A stretch of DNA of 64,000 bases from Kangiella shandongensis (GTDB lineage: Bacteria; Pseudomonadota; Gammaproteobacteria; Enterobacterales; Kangiellaceae): contig NZ_JACNML010000001.1 of assembly GCF_020005365.1 (NCBI RefSeq), positions 186,001 through 250,000 on the forward strand. The letters run 5' to 3'. This document shows, piece after piece, positions 16,816-26,240 of the stretch. The notes beneath the pieces were generated by a model. The model searched no databases. It had not been told where the DNA came from and was given only the letters and a program-made list of their open reading frames with translations. The first letter of the stretch is position 1. The number at the start of each line of letters is the position of its first letter. The position numbers and the translations under genes are program-made.

Positions 16816-17688
16816 ATGGATAACAATAACGAGTTTATTCATGAGGATGAGCAAGAACCTCAGGGATCGGAGCCGGCAAGAAGTCGTACGGTTTCGCCAG
16901 TTCGAGGTTTTTATTGGTTGGAACGTAGCCTGAGCGAGATCTATGTGCCTCACTTTAAGCACTGGTTTATTGCCGCTCTGGTATACACGATAATTACTTC
17001 GGTCATCCCTGCCTTCCTGCCCTCGCTGAGTATCGTCATGGCGATTATCAACCCGTTACTGATTGCCGGTTTACTGGTCGGCGCACACAAAGTTTACACC
17101 CAGCAAGGTGCCATAAAGCCTGCTCAAATATTTGAAGCCTTCCAGCACCCTAAGATTGCGCAGGTGGTGTTATATGCGGTGATAGCCATATTACTGGCGA
17201 TAATCATGATGAGTATTCTGGCTTCCATGGTTGGAATGGAAAATCTGAAAGGTATTGATCTGGCTCGCATAGAAGCCGGAGACGAGGCTTATGCGCGCTC
17301 AGTATTTGAATTAATTGCTCCGGCCATTCCATGGGCTGTACTGTTACTCATTCTGTTCTCGTTAGCCACCTGGTTTGCCATCAGTTTAATTCTATTCAGT
17401 GATCAGAAAGCTTTTCCTGCCATTGCTAACAGTTTTATTGGCGGCCTGAAAAACTTTTTTGCTGTTCTGATACTGGCGATTGTGGGGCTTATCTGTATCA
17501 TCGTCATTGCATTTATTGGTACGCTCGTACTGTCCATCTTTGGAAGCTTATTAACCAACCCATATATCAATCTGCTCATTGACGCCTTAGTCACCACACT
17601 AGCAGTTCCTATAGGAGTTGGAACAACCTATATCGCTTATCGAGAAATTTTCCTCGGCGATATCAGCAAGTCTGAAAAAAGCTTATAG
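16816..17688 (+). CDS. Multi-pass membrane protein (BPSS1780-like)
   Basis: 290 residues. An acidic cytoplasmic N-terminus of about 28 residues is followed by GFYWLERSLSEI, a segment typical of the BPSS1780 family, and then about six hydrophobic helices with a C-terminal basic end. It lies 11 bases after the RutE-like gene, in likely operon. No enzymatic motif is seen and its function is unknown. Confidence 0.65.
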   Translation: MDNNNEFIHEDEQEPQGSEPARSRTVSPVRGFYWLERSLSEIYVPHFKHWFIAALVYTIITSVIPAFLPSLSIVMAIINPLLIAGLLVGAHKVYTQQGAIKPAQIFEAFQHPKIAQVVLYAVIAILLAIIMMSILASMVGMENLKGIDLARIEAGDEAYARSVFELIAPAIPWAVLLLILFSLATWFAISLILFSDQKAFPAIANSFIGGLKNFFAVLILAIVGLICIIVIAFIGTLVLSIFGSLLTNPYINLLIDALVTTLAVPIGVGTTYIAYREIFLGDISKSEKSL

Positions 17689-17710
17689 TTCGCTATCGGG
17701 AGCGGATATA

Positions 17711-17740
17711 TAAAAAGAGGAGCCGCAGCTCCTCTTTTTA
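17711..17740. terminator. Bidirectional terminator
   Basis: A near-perfect palindrome, TAAAAAGAGGAGC / GCTCCTCTTTTTA, between the convergent membrane-protein and S9 peptidase genes. Confidence 0.9.
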
Positions 17741-17755
17741 TTTACTCAATACAAC

Positions 17756-20188
17756 TTAATCTTTCAAATGTTCTTCAAACAAATAATAAATACGCTTGTA
17801 TTCATCCAGCCAGCTTGAAGGTTCTTTAAAGCCATGCGGTTCGATAGGATAAATAGCCGTTTCAAAGTACTCCGTTTTTTCCAGTTCAATTAGACGCTGA
17901 ACCAGACGAACCGTATCTTTAAAGAACACATTATCATCGACCATGCCGTGAGCAATCAGTAACGGTTTACTCAAGCCTTCAGCAAATTCAATCGGCGAGC
18001 TGCGCTCATAGGCTAAAGGATCCACTTCCGGTGTATTCAAAATGTTGGAGGTGTAAGGGTGGTTGTAATGTACCCAATCCGTAACCGGGCGCAGCGATGC
18101 CCCAGCAGCAAACTCATCTGGCGCCGTAAATAACCCCATAAAAGTTAGGAAACCACCGTAAGAGCCACCATAAATACCTACATCGTCGCGATCTACGTTT
18201 GCATTGGCTTCCATCCAGTTAGCACCATCAATCAAGTCCACCACCTCAGGCGTCCCCATTTGACGGTAAACCGCCGTACGCCAATCACGACCATAACCCG
18301 CTGAGCCGCGATAGTCGATGTCCATCACCACATAACCTTGCTGGTTCAAGAAGGTATGGAACATGAACTCACGGAAATAGAGCGACCAGCCCTGATGTGC
18401 ATTCTGTAAATAACCCGCACCATGGATAAAAATTACCGCAGGGTATTTCTCTTCTCGGCTGGCATCAAAGCCTTGTGGTTTATACAAACGAGCATAAATT
18501 GGTTGATCGACGTCTCTTGATGGGATTTCTACATACTCAGGCTGTGTCCAGGGGATCGACTGAAACTTGCTGGAGGTTGTGAATGTTAATTGCTTGGCCT
18601 GTCCACCTGTCGCGTCTACCAGGAATAGCTCCGGTGGGTTTAATGCCTCGGAATGAGTAATAATCAACTGCTGACCATCCGGTGATAACACATAGTCATT
18701 CTTGCCACCTAAATTCGTCACCGCTTCGGAGTCACCACCATCGGCGCTTACGCGGTAAACTTCATAAATTCCCGGATGTTTTTTATTGGCACGATAATAC
18801 AGGTAATCACTGTCAGGATCTTTGATCACGCTATCGACCACATAACGGCCTTTAGTTAAAGCCTCTGGAGAATCTCCAAGCTCTTTCACATATAAGTGAC
18901 TAAAGCCGGTATCTTCTGCCGTGAAATAAAGGGTTTCATCATCAACCCAGCCAAAATCATTGAAATTCCAGTCATTAATCCATGCTTTATCGCGCAGGTG
19001 ATGCTCGGTATTTAACGCTTTATCGTCAGTATCCACGCTGACCAGCCAGCGGTCTTTGTTGTCTGCCGAATACAATAAAATAGCAGCTGAGTCGCCCGCA
19101 TCATTCCACTCAATCCCCTGATTGGGAATCCAGTCAAACACGGCCAGATCTCTAGGCTCCTTATTAGCTTTGTACTTTTCACCGTTTCGTTTCGCCGTGG
19201 CACGCTTGATATCTGCTAAAGGATCATTCTCCAGCTCAGGTAGGCTGTCATACACCAGTTCGGTCTTCTCCCCCGACGTCAGATCCAGTAAATACAACGT
19301 CTCATGACGCGGTGCGTAAGTCCCGACTAACGGTCGAACCGTTGCATTTTCGACATAGCCGTCTTCGGTAACAAAGCGCGGCATGTTATCGTTCTTGCCG
19401 TCTTTGTCTGCTTTGTCATAAGTACCGACAACCACGTACTGCCCATTCGGTGACAAACTCAAAGTATGGATCTCTTTATCGTCACCTAAATACCATGGCT
19501 CATTGACCGCTCTAGGGCTGCTCGAATTAATTTCCTTGCCACGCTTTTTGCCGAACTCACGTTCTTCCTGCTGCTCACGGATATAATCAAAATAACGCGT
19601 TTGCTGCTTTTCCAGATAACCTTTGTCTTCCTCTTCATCTGGATCATTCTTTAACTGAATATCCACCAGTTGAGCAACCAGACCAGAGCCCAGATCAATG
19701 GTATAGAAAGCACTGCCGTCCTGATATGCCACTGTATTATTGTCAATAAACTGAGGCATACCTTCATCCGCGTGCGTCTTCGTCAGCTGCCGTACCTCCC
19801 CTGAGTCCAGATACTTAAGGTAGAGATCGCCTCTCAGATTATAGACTTTCAGTTTACGATCAGGGCTGATATCGCCTTTAGGGCTGTCAATCTCGAATAG
19901 CTCTGCGTCCTGTACCACGGACACCTCTTCGCTATCCAGCTCGAGACGCCATATACGACGCTCGTCATGCCCCTTCATTTTTTGGTGATAGAAAATCGAC
20001 TGGCCGTCATCTGCCCAATAAGGTGATTCCGGTGCATTACCAATCCAGTCAGGATCGGCCATGACTTGCTCCAACGTCAATACCGCCGCACTTTGTTCCT
20101 CTGCAGCATCTGTGCTGAAAGAAAAGCCAAGAGCAGTGATAACACTGGCGGTAACAAACCATGTCTTTATAGATTGTTTTAAGACCAC
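17756..20188 (-). CDS. S9 family peptidase, dipeptidyl-peptidase IV-like, secreted
   Basis: 810 residues. The signal sequence is followed by AAEEQSAAVLTLEQVMADPDWIGN, an opening common in this subfamily. A beta-propeller covers about 40-540 and the hydrolase domain follows. The triad is Ser676 in GGSYGGF, Asp751 in HGMVDDNV and His785 in IEPHGF. The enzyme is predicted to be periplasmic and to release dipeptides or cleave short peptides. It is a monocistronic gene that is divergent from an M28 aminopeptidase (190 bases between starts), suggesting joint peptide degradation. Confidence 0.9.
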   Translation of the reverse strand: MVLKQSIKTWFVTASVITALGFSFSTDAAEEQSAAVLTLEQVMADPDWIGNAPESPYWADDGQSIFYHQKMKGHDERRIWRLELDSEEVSVVQDAELFEIDSPKGDISPDRKLKVYNLRGDLYLKYLDSGEVRQLTKTHADEGMPQFIDNNTVAYQDGSAFYTIDLGSGLVAQLVDIQLKNDPDEEEDKGYLEKQQTRYFDYIREQQEEREFGKKRGKEINSSSPRAVNEPWYLGDDKEIHTLSLSPNGQYVVVGTYDKADKDGKNDNMPRFVTEDGYVENATVRPLVGTYAPRHETLYLLDLTSGEKTELVYDSLPELENDPLADIKRATAKRNGEKYKANKEPRDLAVFDWIPNQGIEWNDAGDSAAILLYSADNKDRWLVSVDTDDKALNTEHHLRDKAWINDWNFNDFGWVDDETLYFTAEDTGFSHLYVKELGDSPEALTKGRYVVDSVIKDPDSDYLYYRANKKHPGIYEVYRVSADGGDSEAVTNLGGKNDYVLSPDGQQLIITHSEALNPPELFLVDATGGQAKQLTFTTSSKFQSIPWTQPEYVEIPSRDVDQPIYARLYKPQGFDASREEKYPAVIFIHGAGYLQNAHQGWSLYFREFMFHTFLNQQGYVVMDIDYRGSAGYGRDWRTAVYRQMGTPEVVDLIDGANWMEANANVDRDDVGIYGGSYGGFLTFMGLFTAPDEFAAGASLRPVTDWVHYNHPYTSNILNTPEVDPLAYERSSPIEFAEGLSKPLLIAHGMVDDNVFFKDTVRLVQRLIELEKTEYFETAIYPIEPHGFKEPSSWLDEYKRIYYLFEEHLKD

Positions 20189-20378
20189 GAAAATACTCCC
20201 ACTAACAAAAGTGCTCTAAGCTTACCCCCCTCGCGCTATCAGTCAAGTCATGAGTAGCCTGCCAGCCACATACATTAGTACTATCTAATGGATAATTCAG
20301 AATGAGTCCCTGCTGCCCATTGAGATCCAGTGTCGCCATGGGTAATATGAGCCCACTAAACTGACCAAAGGTAGTACT

Positions 20379-22133
20379 ATGAAGAAAACAACGCTAAGTT
20401 TATCAATTGCTGCGCTTTTGCTTTCTGCCTGTAATGACGACAGTTCATCAAAAGACGCGGCTACAGAGCAAAAAACAACAAAGGCGGCACAAGAAGAAAC
20501 CATTAAGGCAAAAGAAACCACACCTGAGCAAAAGTCAGAGGAAGCAGGCAAACATCAAAATAACTTCCTGACGGCATACGATAATATCGATTTAGGGCAA
20601 TATAAAGAGCGTGTCAAAACCTTATCCAGCGATGAGTTTGAAGGCCGCAGCCCAGCCACCGAAGGGGGGCGTAAAACCTCAGAATACCTTAAAGCGCAAT
20701 TTGAAGCTGTCGGTGCTGAACCGGGTAATGGCGACAGTTACTTTCAGCAGGTCCCTTTGATCAGTATCGAAGCGGATGCCAATATGCAGCTGCAGCTGGG
20801 TGATTCAACCCTGGAGTACAGCAAAGATTTTGTTGCCGGCACCAGCCAGACGGTCGAATCGATCGAGTTGAACGATTCCGATTTAGTCTTTGTCGGTTAC
20901 GGCGTCGTTGCTCCAGAATATAACTGGAATGACTATGAAGGCGTTGATATGGAAGGTAAGACAGCGGTCATCCTGATTAACGATCCAGGTTTTGCGCAAC
21001 CTGACGCTGGTATTTTCCAGGGGAAGGCTATGACTTACTATGGCCGCTGGACCTATAAATACGAAGAAGCTGCACGCCAAGGTGCTGCCGGTGCCATCAT
21101 CGTCCATGAAACAGCGCCAGCATCCTATGGCTGGAATGTCGTATCAAGCAGCTGGTCCGGCCCACAGTATCACTTACCAAGCTCAGGCAATGAACCAAAG
21201 TTGGATGCTGAGATGTGGATTACACTCGACCAGGCCCACAACCTGCTCAAGCAATCAGGCTTAGACCTAGCCGAAATGCAACAAAAAGCCTTGAGTAAAG
21301 ACTTCAAACCAGTACCTCTGGACAGCAGAGCCTCTGTTGCCATCAACAACACAATCCAGGAGTCTCAGTCAGCCAACGTCATTGCTACTATTCCTGGCAA
21401 AAAGAACCCGGACGAGCACGTTATTTATATGGCGCACTGGGATCACCTGGGTTCACGCCCCAACATGGAAGGCGATCATATCTATAACGGTGCGATCGAT
21501 AACGCGACAGGTACCGCTGGCATTATCAGTATCGCTCAGGCATTCAAGCAACTGCCGGAAGCGCCGGATCGTAGCGTGACTTTCGTCGCGGTAACAGCGG
21601 AAGAACAGGGGCTGCTAGGTTCCAAGTATTTTGCGGCTCACCCGACCGTCCCGCTAAACAAGATCGTTGGTGCCTTTAATATCGATAGCATGAACGTCAG
21701 TGGCCGCATGAAAGACTTTACGGTTGTTGGTTATCCAAAATCTGAAGTTGAAACTTATGTTGAACAAGCTGCTAAGCGTCAAGGTCGAGAGCTGCGCCCA
21801 GAGAGTAAGCCTGAACGTGGTGGGTATTACCGCTCTGATCATTTCAGCTTAGCTAAATTTGGCGTACCAGCAGTGTACGGCGGCGGTGGTACCGAATACC
21901 GCGATGATGCCGATCAGGCTACAGCGGCAAAGTGGGATGCGATGCGCGGCGAGTGTTATCACAACTTATGCGACGAATACCATGAAGACTGGGTATGGAA
22001 AGCTGCGATGGATGATATTCGTATTTTCTTCGAAGCCGGTTATCTGTTGAGTAACACTGACGACTATCCTAACTGGTATGAAGGAACCGAATTCAAAACT
22101 ATTCGCGACCAAAGCCTGAAGCAGGAGCAATAG
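20379..22133 (+). CDS. M28 family zinc aminopeptidase with PA domain, lipoprotein
   Basis: 584 residues. The lipobox is LLLSAC; a Lys/Glu/Thr-rich spacer of about 50 residues follows. A PA domain lies around 150-290, inserted before the catalytic core (about 325-560). Zinc-site motifs are intact: MAHWDHLGS near 352, GAIDNATG near 370, TAEEQGLLGS near 406, NIDSM near 434 and RSDHFSLAKFG near 484. M28 enzymes remove N-terminal residues from peptides. AAAGG lies eight bases before the ATG. With the two S9 enzymes it forms a peptide-hydrolysing set in the envelope. Confidence 0.9.
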   Translation: MKKTTLSLSIAALLLSACNDDSSSKDAATEQKTTKAAQEETIKAKETTPEQKSEEAGKHQNNFLTAYDNIDLGQYKERVKTLSSDEFEGRSPATEGGRKTSEYLKAQFEAVGAEPGNGDSYFQQVPLISIEADANMQLQLGDSTLEYSKDFVAGTSQTVESIELNDSDLVFVGYGVVAPEYNWNDYEGVDMEGKTAVILINDPGFAQPDAGIFQGKAMTYYGRWTYKYEEAARQGAAGAIIVHETAPASYGWNVVSSSWSGPQYHLPSSGNEPKLDAEMWITLDQAHNLLKQSGLDLAEMQQKALSKDFKPVPLDSRASVAINNTIQESQSANVIATIPGKKNPDEHVIYMAHWDHLGSRPNMEGDHIYNGAIDNATGTAGIISIAQAFKQLPEAPDRSVTFVAVTAEEQGLLGSKYFAAHPTVPLNKIVGAFNIDSMNVSGRMKDFTVVGYPKSEVETYVEQAAKRQGRELRPESKPERGGYYRSDHFSLAKFGVPAVYGGGGTEYRDDADQATAAKWDAMRGECYHNLCDEYHEDWVWKAAMDDIRIFFEAGYLLSNTDDYPNWYEGTEFKTIRDQSLKQEQ

Positions 22134-22143
22134 TTTTCTCATC

Positions 22144-22180
22144 ACAACTGCGCTGAGGACGGAAAACTTAGCGCAGTTGT
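22144..22180 (+). terminator. Inverted repeat after the M28 gene, possible terminator
   Basis: Perfect 11-base arms ACAACTGCGCT / AGCGCAGTTGT flank a 15-base loop, followed by AAATTTTTG. It is weaker than the other terminators because of the long loop and late T run. Confidence 0.45.
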
Positions 22181-22236
22181 AAATTTTTGCGAAACCACAA
22201 TCGTAAGTTTTGCAAAGCCTCAAGGATTGACATAGG

Positions 22237-23940
22237 ATGCTTCTAGGGAGGGGGGAGATTATTAAAAAATCACTATTACTCTTATCATGCGCATTATTCG
22301 GTCTACTGGCTATCAATAAGCTAGGAGCGATTCATTCTTTTGACGCGCAAACTCCCATTCAACAATTTCCATTAACCCTCAGTAACGGCTGGACCTTATG
22401 CATAGAAAGCACTTCGGGTAAAGCATCCTGCCAGCAGCAACAAACCGTTGGAGCCATAGAGCAAACCTTTCCTGATTACAATGGTGTCGCCACTTACACC
22501 ACACAGTTTCGTTTAGCTTCGACATTAGAGTCACAACCGCTAACCCTGTCTATCCCGCACTTGCGTGATGCCGACAAGGTTTATCTCAATGACAAGCTAA
22601 TCGGTCAAACGGGCCGCTTTCCTCCTGACTTTGAGAAAGCCACCCTGTATTCGCGAAACTACCCGATACCCAATAACTTTCTACGATATGGTAAAGACTT
22701 GCCAAACGAGTTGATTGTAAAAGTCTACAATCATGCGCGCCAGGGCGGGCTCAGCGCCGGTCCCCCCGTAATCAACGATACGCGTTCGGTACAGGATGAA
22801 GAAATTGCTCACGAAGGGTTATTGATGCTCTATGTCGGCTTGATGCTGATCATCGCAGCGGTACAATTCTTCTACTATGCAGCCCAGAAGCAAAATCGTG
22901 ATCACCTTTACTTTGGGCTGTTTTGTATTGGTGAAGCCCTGTATATTCTGACATACTCACACTTGGCCCTGACCTCTGGGGTTCATCTGAATATTATCTT
23001 CCGGGCTAACATTGTTTTATTTTCAATATTAACGTTACTGTTTTATTTATTCCTGACTAACTTTTTTAAGTGCAGGGTGTTCAAATGGTTTCGCATAAGT
23101 TTAATCTGGTTACTGACCCTAATCAGCATCGTCAGCATCGTCATCCCCATTGATGCGATCTACCACATTGTCCACCTGTTACAGGCCATCAGTGTTTTAG
23201 TATTAATCCCCTTTTATTGCTATCTGTTTTATCGGGCGATAAAGCAAAAACTAGCTTACGCCAAACTGATGACATGGACAGTTGTGGTGTTTATCGCAGC
23301 AGTATTATTCGATTTTTTGGTCGATTTGCAGCTGGTTCCAAGTTTTATGAGCACCCTCGAAGGCCTGGTTTCACCAATATTCATCATTGCCATATTTATT
23401 GTTTTAACTTTAATACTGATTCATAAGCACTGGCAGTACTATCGAAATGCTACTTATGACTACCTCACCAATTGCTTGCGTCGCTCTTCATTTATCGAGC
23501 GTCTGAATGAAGAGCTCCACCGGATCCATCGCTCTGAAGATACCATGGTAGTCGCCTTAATCGATATTGATTATTTTAAACTGTTTAATGATCAGCATAA
23601 TCACCTGATGGGTGATCTGGCCTTAAGAACTGTTGCCATGCGAACCAAAGATACCTTACGTGAATTCGATTTACTGGGACGCTATGGCGGCGATGAATTC
23701 ATTATCGCGGCACAAGTCTCTGACGAGCAAGACGCCATGCAGCTGCTAAAACGTATCCATAAGAACATAACAGAAGAACCCATTATTCTTCAGAAAAAAG
23801 GCACCGCATCAATTAGCGTCACCATCGGCGGCGTTACCACCAATCCTGAAATTGCAGCAACCGCTGAAGAACTGCTCGAACAGGCTGACGAGATCTTGAT
23901 AAAAGGGAAAGTAAAGCAAAAAGGACGTGTTCATATCTAA
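22237..23940 (+). CDS. Diguanylate cyclase with 7TMR-DISM sensor module
   Basis: 567 residues. A signal-like N-terminus is followed by a periplasmic 7TMR-DISM domain (about 55-190), seven transmembrane helices (about 195-395) and a GGDEF domain (about 410-567). The active site is intact (GRYGGDEF), and RxxD five residues before GGDEF (REFD) forms a product-inhibition I-site. It makes cyclic-di-GMP. The ATG at 22237 has only a distant AAGGA; a stronger GGAGG at 22247-22251 lies six to nine bases before in-frame ATT codons at 22258 and 22261, which would give a more typical KKSLLLLSC signal start. The start is therefore uncertain. Confidence 0.88.
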   Translation: MLLGRGEIIKKSLLLLSCALFGLLAINKLGAIHSFDAQTPIQQFPLTLSNGWTLCIESTSGKASCQQQQTVGAIEQTFPDYNGVATYTTQFRLASTLESQPLTLSIPHLRDADKVYLNDKLIGQTGRFPPDFEKATLYSRNYPIPNNFLRYGKDLPNELIVKVYNHARQGGLSAGPPVINDTRSVQDEEIAHEGLLMLYVGLMLIIAAVQFFYYAAQKQNRDHLYFGLFCIGEALYILTYSHLALTSGVHLNIIFRANIVLFSILTLLFYLFLTNFFKCRVFKWFRISLIWLLTLISIVSIVIPIDAIYHIVHLLQAISVLVLIPFYCYLFYRAIKQKLAYAKLMTWTVVVFIAAVLFDFLVDLQLVPSFMSTLEGLVSPIFIIAIFIVLTLILIHKHWQYYRNATYDYLTNCLRRSSFIERLNEELHRIHRSEDTMVVALIDIDYFKLFNDQHNHLMGDLALRTVAMRTKDTLREFDLLGRYGGDEFIIAAQVSDEQDAMQLLKRIHKNITEEPIILQKKGTASISVTIGGVTTNPEIAATAEELLEQADEILIKGKVKQKGRVHI

Positions 23941-23943
23941 GCT

Positions 23944-24738
23944 TTATGTCACCTTAGCTTTCCGCACTATTTTAGCAAACAGTTTAGGAAATAAGCGCTT
24001 GAGCAAAATGGCTCGCGTCTCTTTACCACCAACAAAAGCTTCATCTTTACCTTTCAGGTAAGCCTTAATGATTCTTCTGGCGCACTCCTCAGGCGCCATC
24101 CCCTCCCGCTGCGCACGATCCATCGAGTTCTGCTCTGAACCATCACCAAGAAGCGCGTTATAGGTTAAATTGGTACGGATAAAGCCAGGATAAACCGTCG
24201 TAAACTGTAGCCCCGTGTCATGTAGTTCCGCGCGCAAACTATCCATATAAGCGGTAATAGCATGCTTTGATGCCGCATAAGCAGAACGCAGTGGCGTAGT
24301 AAACTTGCCGACCAAAGAGCTCACCGTAATAATACCTCCCTGTCCTCGTTCCAGCATGTGTGGCAATAACGCCTGTGTTAAGGCTACGGTGCCAAAGTAA
24401 TTGACCTCCATGATCTTCCGGTGCACGTCCATTTTTGTGTCCATCACCAAGGCTCTCTGACTTAATCCTGCGTTATTAATTAACAAATCGACTCCAGAAG
24501 TATCTCGCCAGATCTTATTAACCATCGCTTCAAAATCTTGGCTATCCGCTAAGTCTATTGGTACGATACTGTGCCGCTCACTCCCATCACAGTGGTTAAC
24601 CACACGTTTTAGCTCCTCCCCACGACGTGCTGATAAAATTAAATTGGCACCTTGGCGCGCGCACTCGTAGGCCAGGGCCTCGCCTATACCGGAAGAGGCT
24701 CCAGTGATCCAGATAGTTTGATCTTTAAAAGCAAGCAT
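23944..24738 (-). CDS. Short-chain dehydrogenase/reductase (SDR)
   Basis: About 264 residues from the Met at 24738, the start that fits the family (MLAFKDQTIWITGASSGIGEALA); an in-frame ATG at 24840 would add 34 residues with no SDR counterpart. The cofactor loop TGASSGIG, NNAG, the catalytic serine in ITVSSLVG and YAASK are all present. The LRAELHDTGLQFTTVYPGFIRTNLT segment is typical of classical DltE-like SDRs. The substrate is unknown. It is tail-to-tail with the cyclase gene, three bases apart. Confidence 0.82.
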   Translation of the reverse strand: MLAFKDQTIWITGASSGIGEALAYECARQGANLILSARRGEELKRVVNHCDGSERHSIVPIDLADSQDFEAMVNKIWRDTSGVDLLINNAGLSQRALVMDTKMDVHRKIMEVNYFGTVALTQALLPHMLERGQGGIITVSSLVGKFTTPLRSAYAASKHAITAYMDSLRAELHDTGLQFTTVYPGFIRTNLTYNALLGDGSEQNSMDRAQREGMAPEECARRIIKAYLKGKDEAFVGGKETRAILLKRLFPKLFAKIVRKAKVT

Positions 24739-24892
24739 ATAGAGGATTTCTGAATAACTTTGACTACAGTTATAACGAAAATAAAAAACTCCGACCAGTA
24801 ATAATTCAATAAAGCTAATTTTTAATTCCGCAGTGCGCATGTTATAACCATGGCCTCTATTTTCCAGTCAATGCAATAATAAGGAAGAATTC

Positions 24893-26185
24893 ATGTCCGA
24901 AAAAATTTATCAGGACGCTTTATCACGTGTACGTGAAATCGGTGAAGATGCGGGGGTAAACGCAGAAGTCATCGCGAGTCTCATGCAACCAATGCGTACA
25001 TTGACAGCATCACTTCCAGTGCGCATGGATGACGGTTCAACGCAATACTTTACGTCTTACCGCTGCCGTTACAATAACGCTCTTGGCCCAACCAAAGGTG
25101 GTATTCGTTTTCACCCCGACGTGAACCAGCCCGAAGTGCAGGCCCTTGCCTTATGGATGACTATTAAGTGTGCTATCGTTGGCTTACCCTACGGTGGCGG
25201 CAAAGGCGGCGTAACCGTTGATCCGAAGCAACTTTCTCGCATGGAATTAGAGCGCTTGTCCCGCTCCTACGTGCGTCAGATGGCTGATATCATCAGTCCT
25301 GATCGTGATATCCCAGCCCCAGACGTTTATACCAATGAACGTATCATGGGCTGGATGATGGATGAGTATGAACACATTACTCGCCAAAAAGCTCCAGGCG
25401 TCATCACCGGCAAACCCATCAGCCTGGGCGGAAGCCTGGGGCGTGATGATGCGACCGGTCGCGGCGCTTACTTATGTATCCTAGAACTAGAAAAAAAGCA
25501 TAGCTGGAATCCAGCCGATATTACTGTAGCAATACAGGGTTTTGGTAACGGTGGCTATCATGCCGCTCGCCTTTTGCATGAGCGTGGCTATAGAATCGTC
25601 GCAATCAGTGATTCCCGCGGTGGTATTCACTCTGAGCAAGGCTTTGATGTTCCGAGCATTTATAAGGAAAAGCAGCGTACTCGTCAGGTAAAAGCCGTTT
25701 ACTGTACTCACTCAGTATGTGAGCAGGTGGAACACTCGGCGATCAGCAATGAAGAATTGCTGGAGCTGGATGTCGATATTTTAATACCAGCAGCATTGGA
25801 CGGTGTCATTGGCACGCATAATGTCGATAACATCAAAGCAAATTACATTGTAGAAGTTGCCAATGGTCCCGTTCTGAGCGATGTTGATGCGATTTTACAT
25901 GAGCGTGAAATTCATGTGGTACCCGACGTATTGGCGAATGCCGGCGGTGTCACCGTATCCTACTTCGAGTGGGTACAAAACCGCTCAGGTTATGCCTGGG
26001 ATCTGGACACGGTTCATGAACGCTTAGGTAAAATTATGGCAAAAAGCTTCAACGAGGTTTGGGATTTAGCTAAAAGTGAAAAGCGTAGCATGCGAAATGC
26101 AGCCTACACCCTGGCTTTCCGCCGTATCGGCGAGGCGGTTGAAGCGCACGGGACTCGTGATTACTTTAATTCGAGTGACGCTTAA
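24893..26185 (+). CDS. Glu/Leu/Phe/Val dehydrogenase, probably NAD(P)-dependent glutamate dehydrogenase
   Basis: 430 residues. Motifs in order are GPTKGGIRFHPDV, the catalytic-lysine segment PYGGGKGGVTVDP, DIPAPDVYTNE, TGKPISLGGSLGRDDATGRG and the Rossmann loop GFGNGGYHAARLL. It interconverts glutamate with 2-oxoglutarate and ammonia. AAGGAAG precedes the ATG. In a peptide-using organism it probably works in the deaminating direction. A LysR regulator and citrulline hydrolase follow, hinting at an amino-acid catabolism region. Confidence 0.9.
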   Translation: MSEKIYQDALSRVREIGEDAGVNAEVIASLMQPMRTLTASLPVRMDDGSTQYFTSYRCRYNNALGPTKGGIRFHPDVNQPEVQALALWMTIKCAIVGLPYGGGKGGVTVDPKQLSRMELERLSRSYVRQMADIISPDRDIPAPDVYTNERIMGWMMDEYEHITRQKAPGVITGKPISLGGSLGRDDATGRGAYLCILELEKKHSWNPADITVAIQGFGNGGYHAARLLHERGYRIVAISDSRGGIHSEQGFDVPSIYKEKQRTRQVKAVYCTHSVCEQVEHSAISNEELLELDVDILIPAALDGVIGTHNVDNIKANYIVEVANGPVLSDVDAILHEREIHVVPDVLANAGGVTVSYFEWVQNRSGYAWDLDTVHERLGKIMAKSFNEVWDLAKSEKRSMRNAAYTLAFRRIGEAVEAHGTRDYFNSSDA

Positions 26186-26196
26186 GTCATTCTTAC

Positions 26197-26225
26197 AAAA
26201 AAGGCGCTGATACAGCGCCTTTTTT
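26197..26225. terminator. Bidirectional terminator
   Basis: AAAAAAGGCGCT / AGCGCCTTTTTT arms between the convergent dehydrogenase and LysR genes. Confidence 0.9.
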
Positions 26226-26240
26226 ATTAGGATGAACAAA

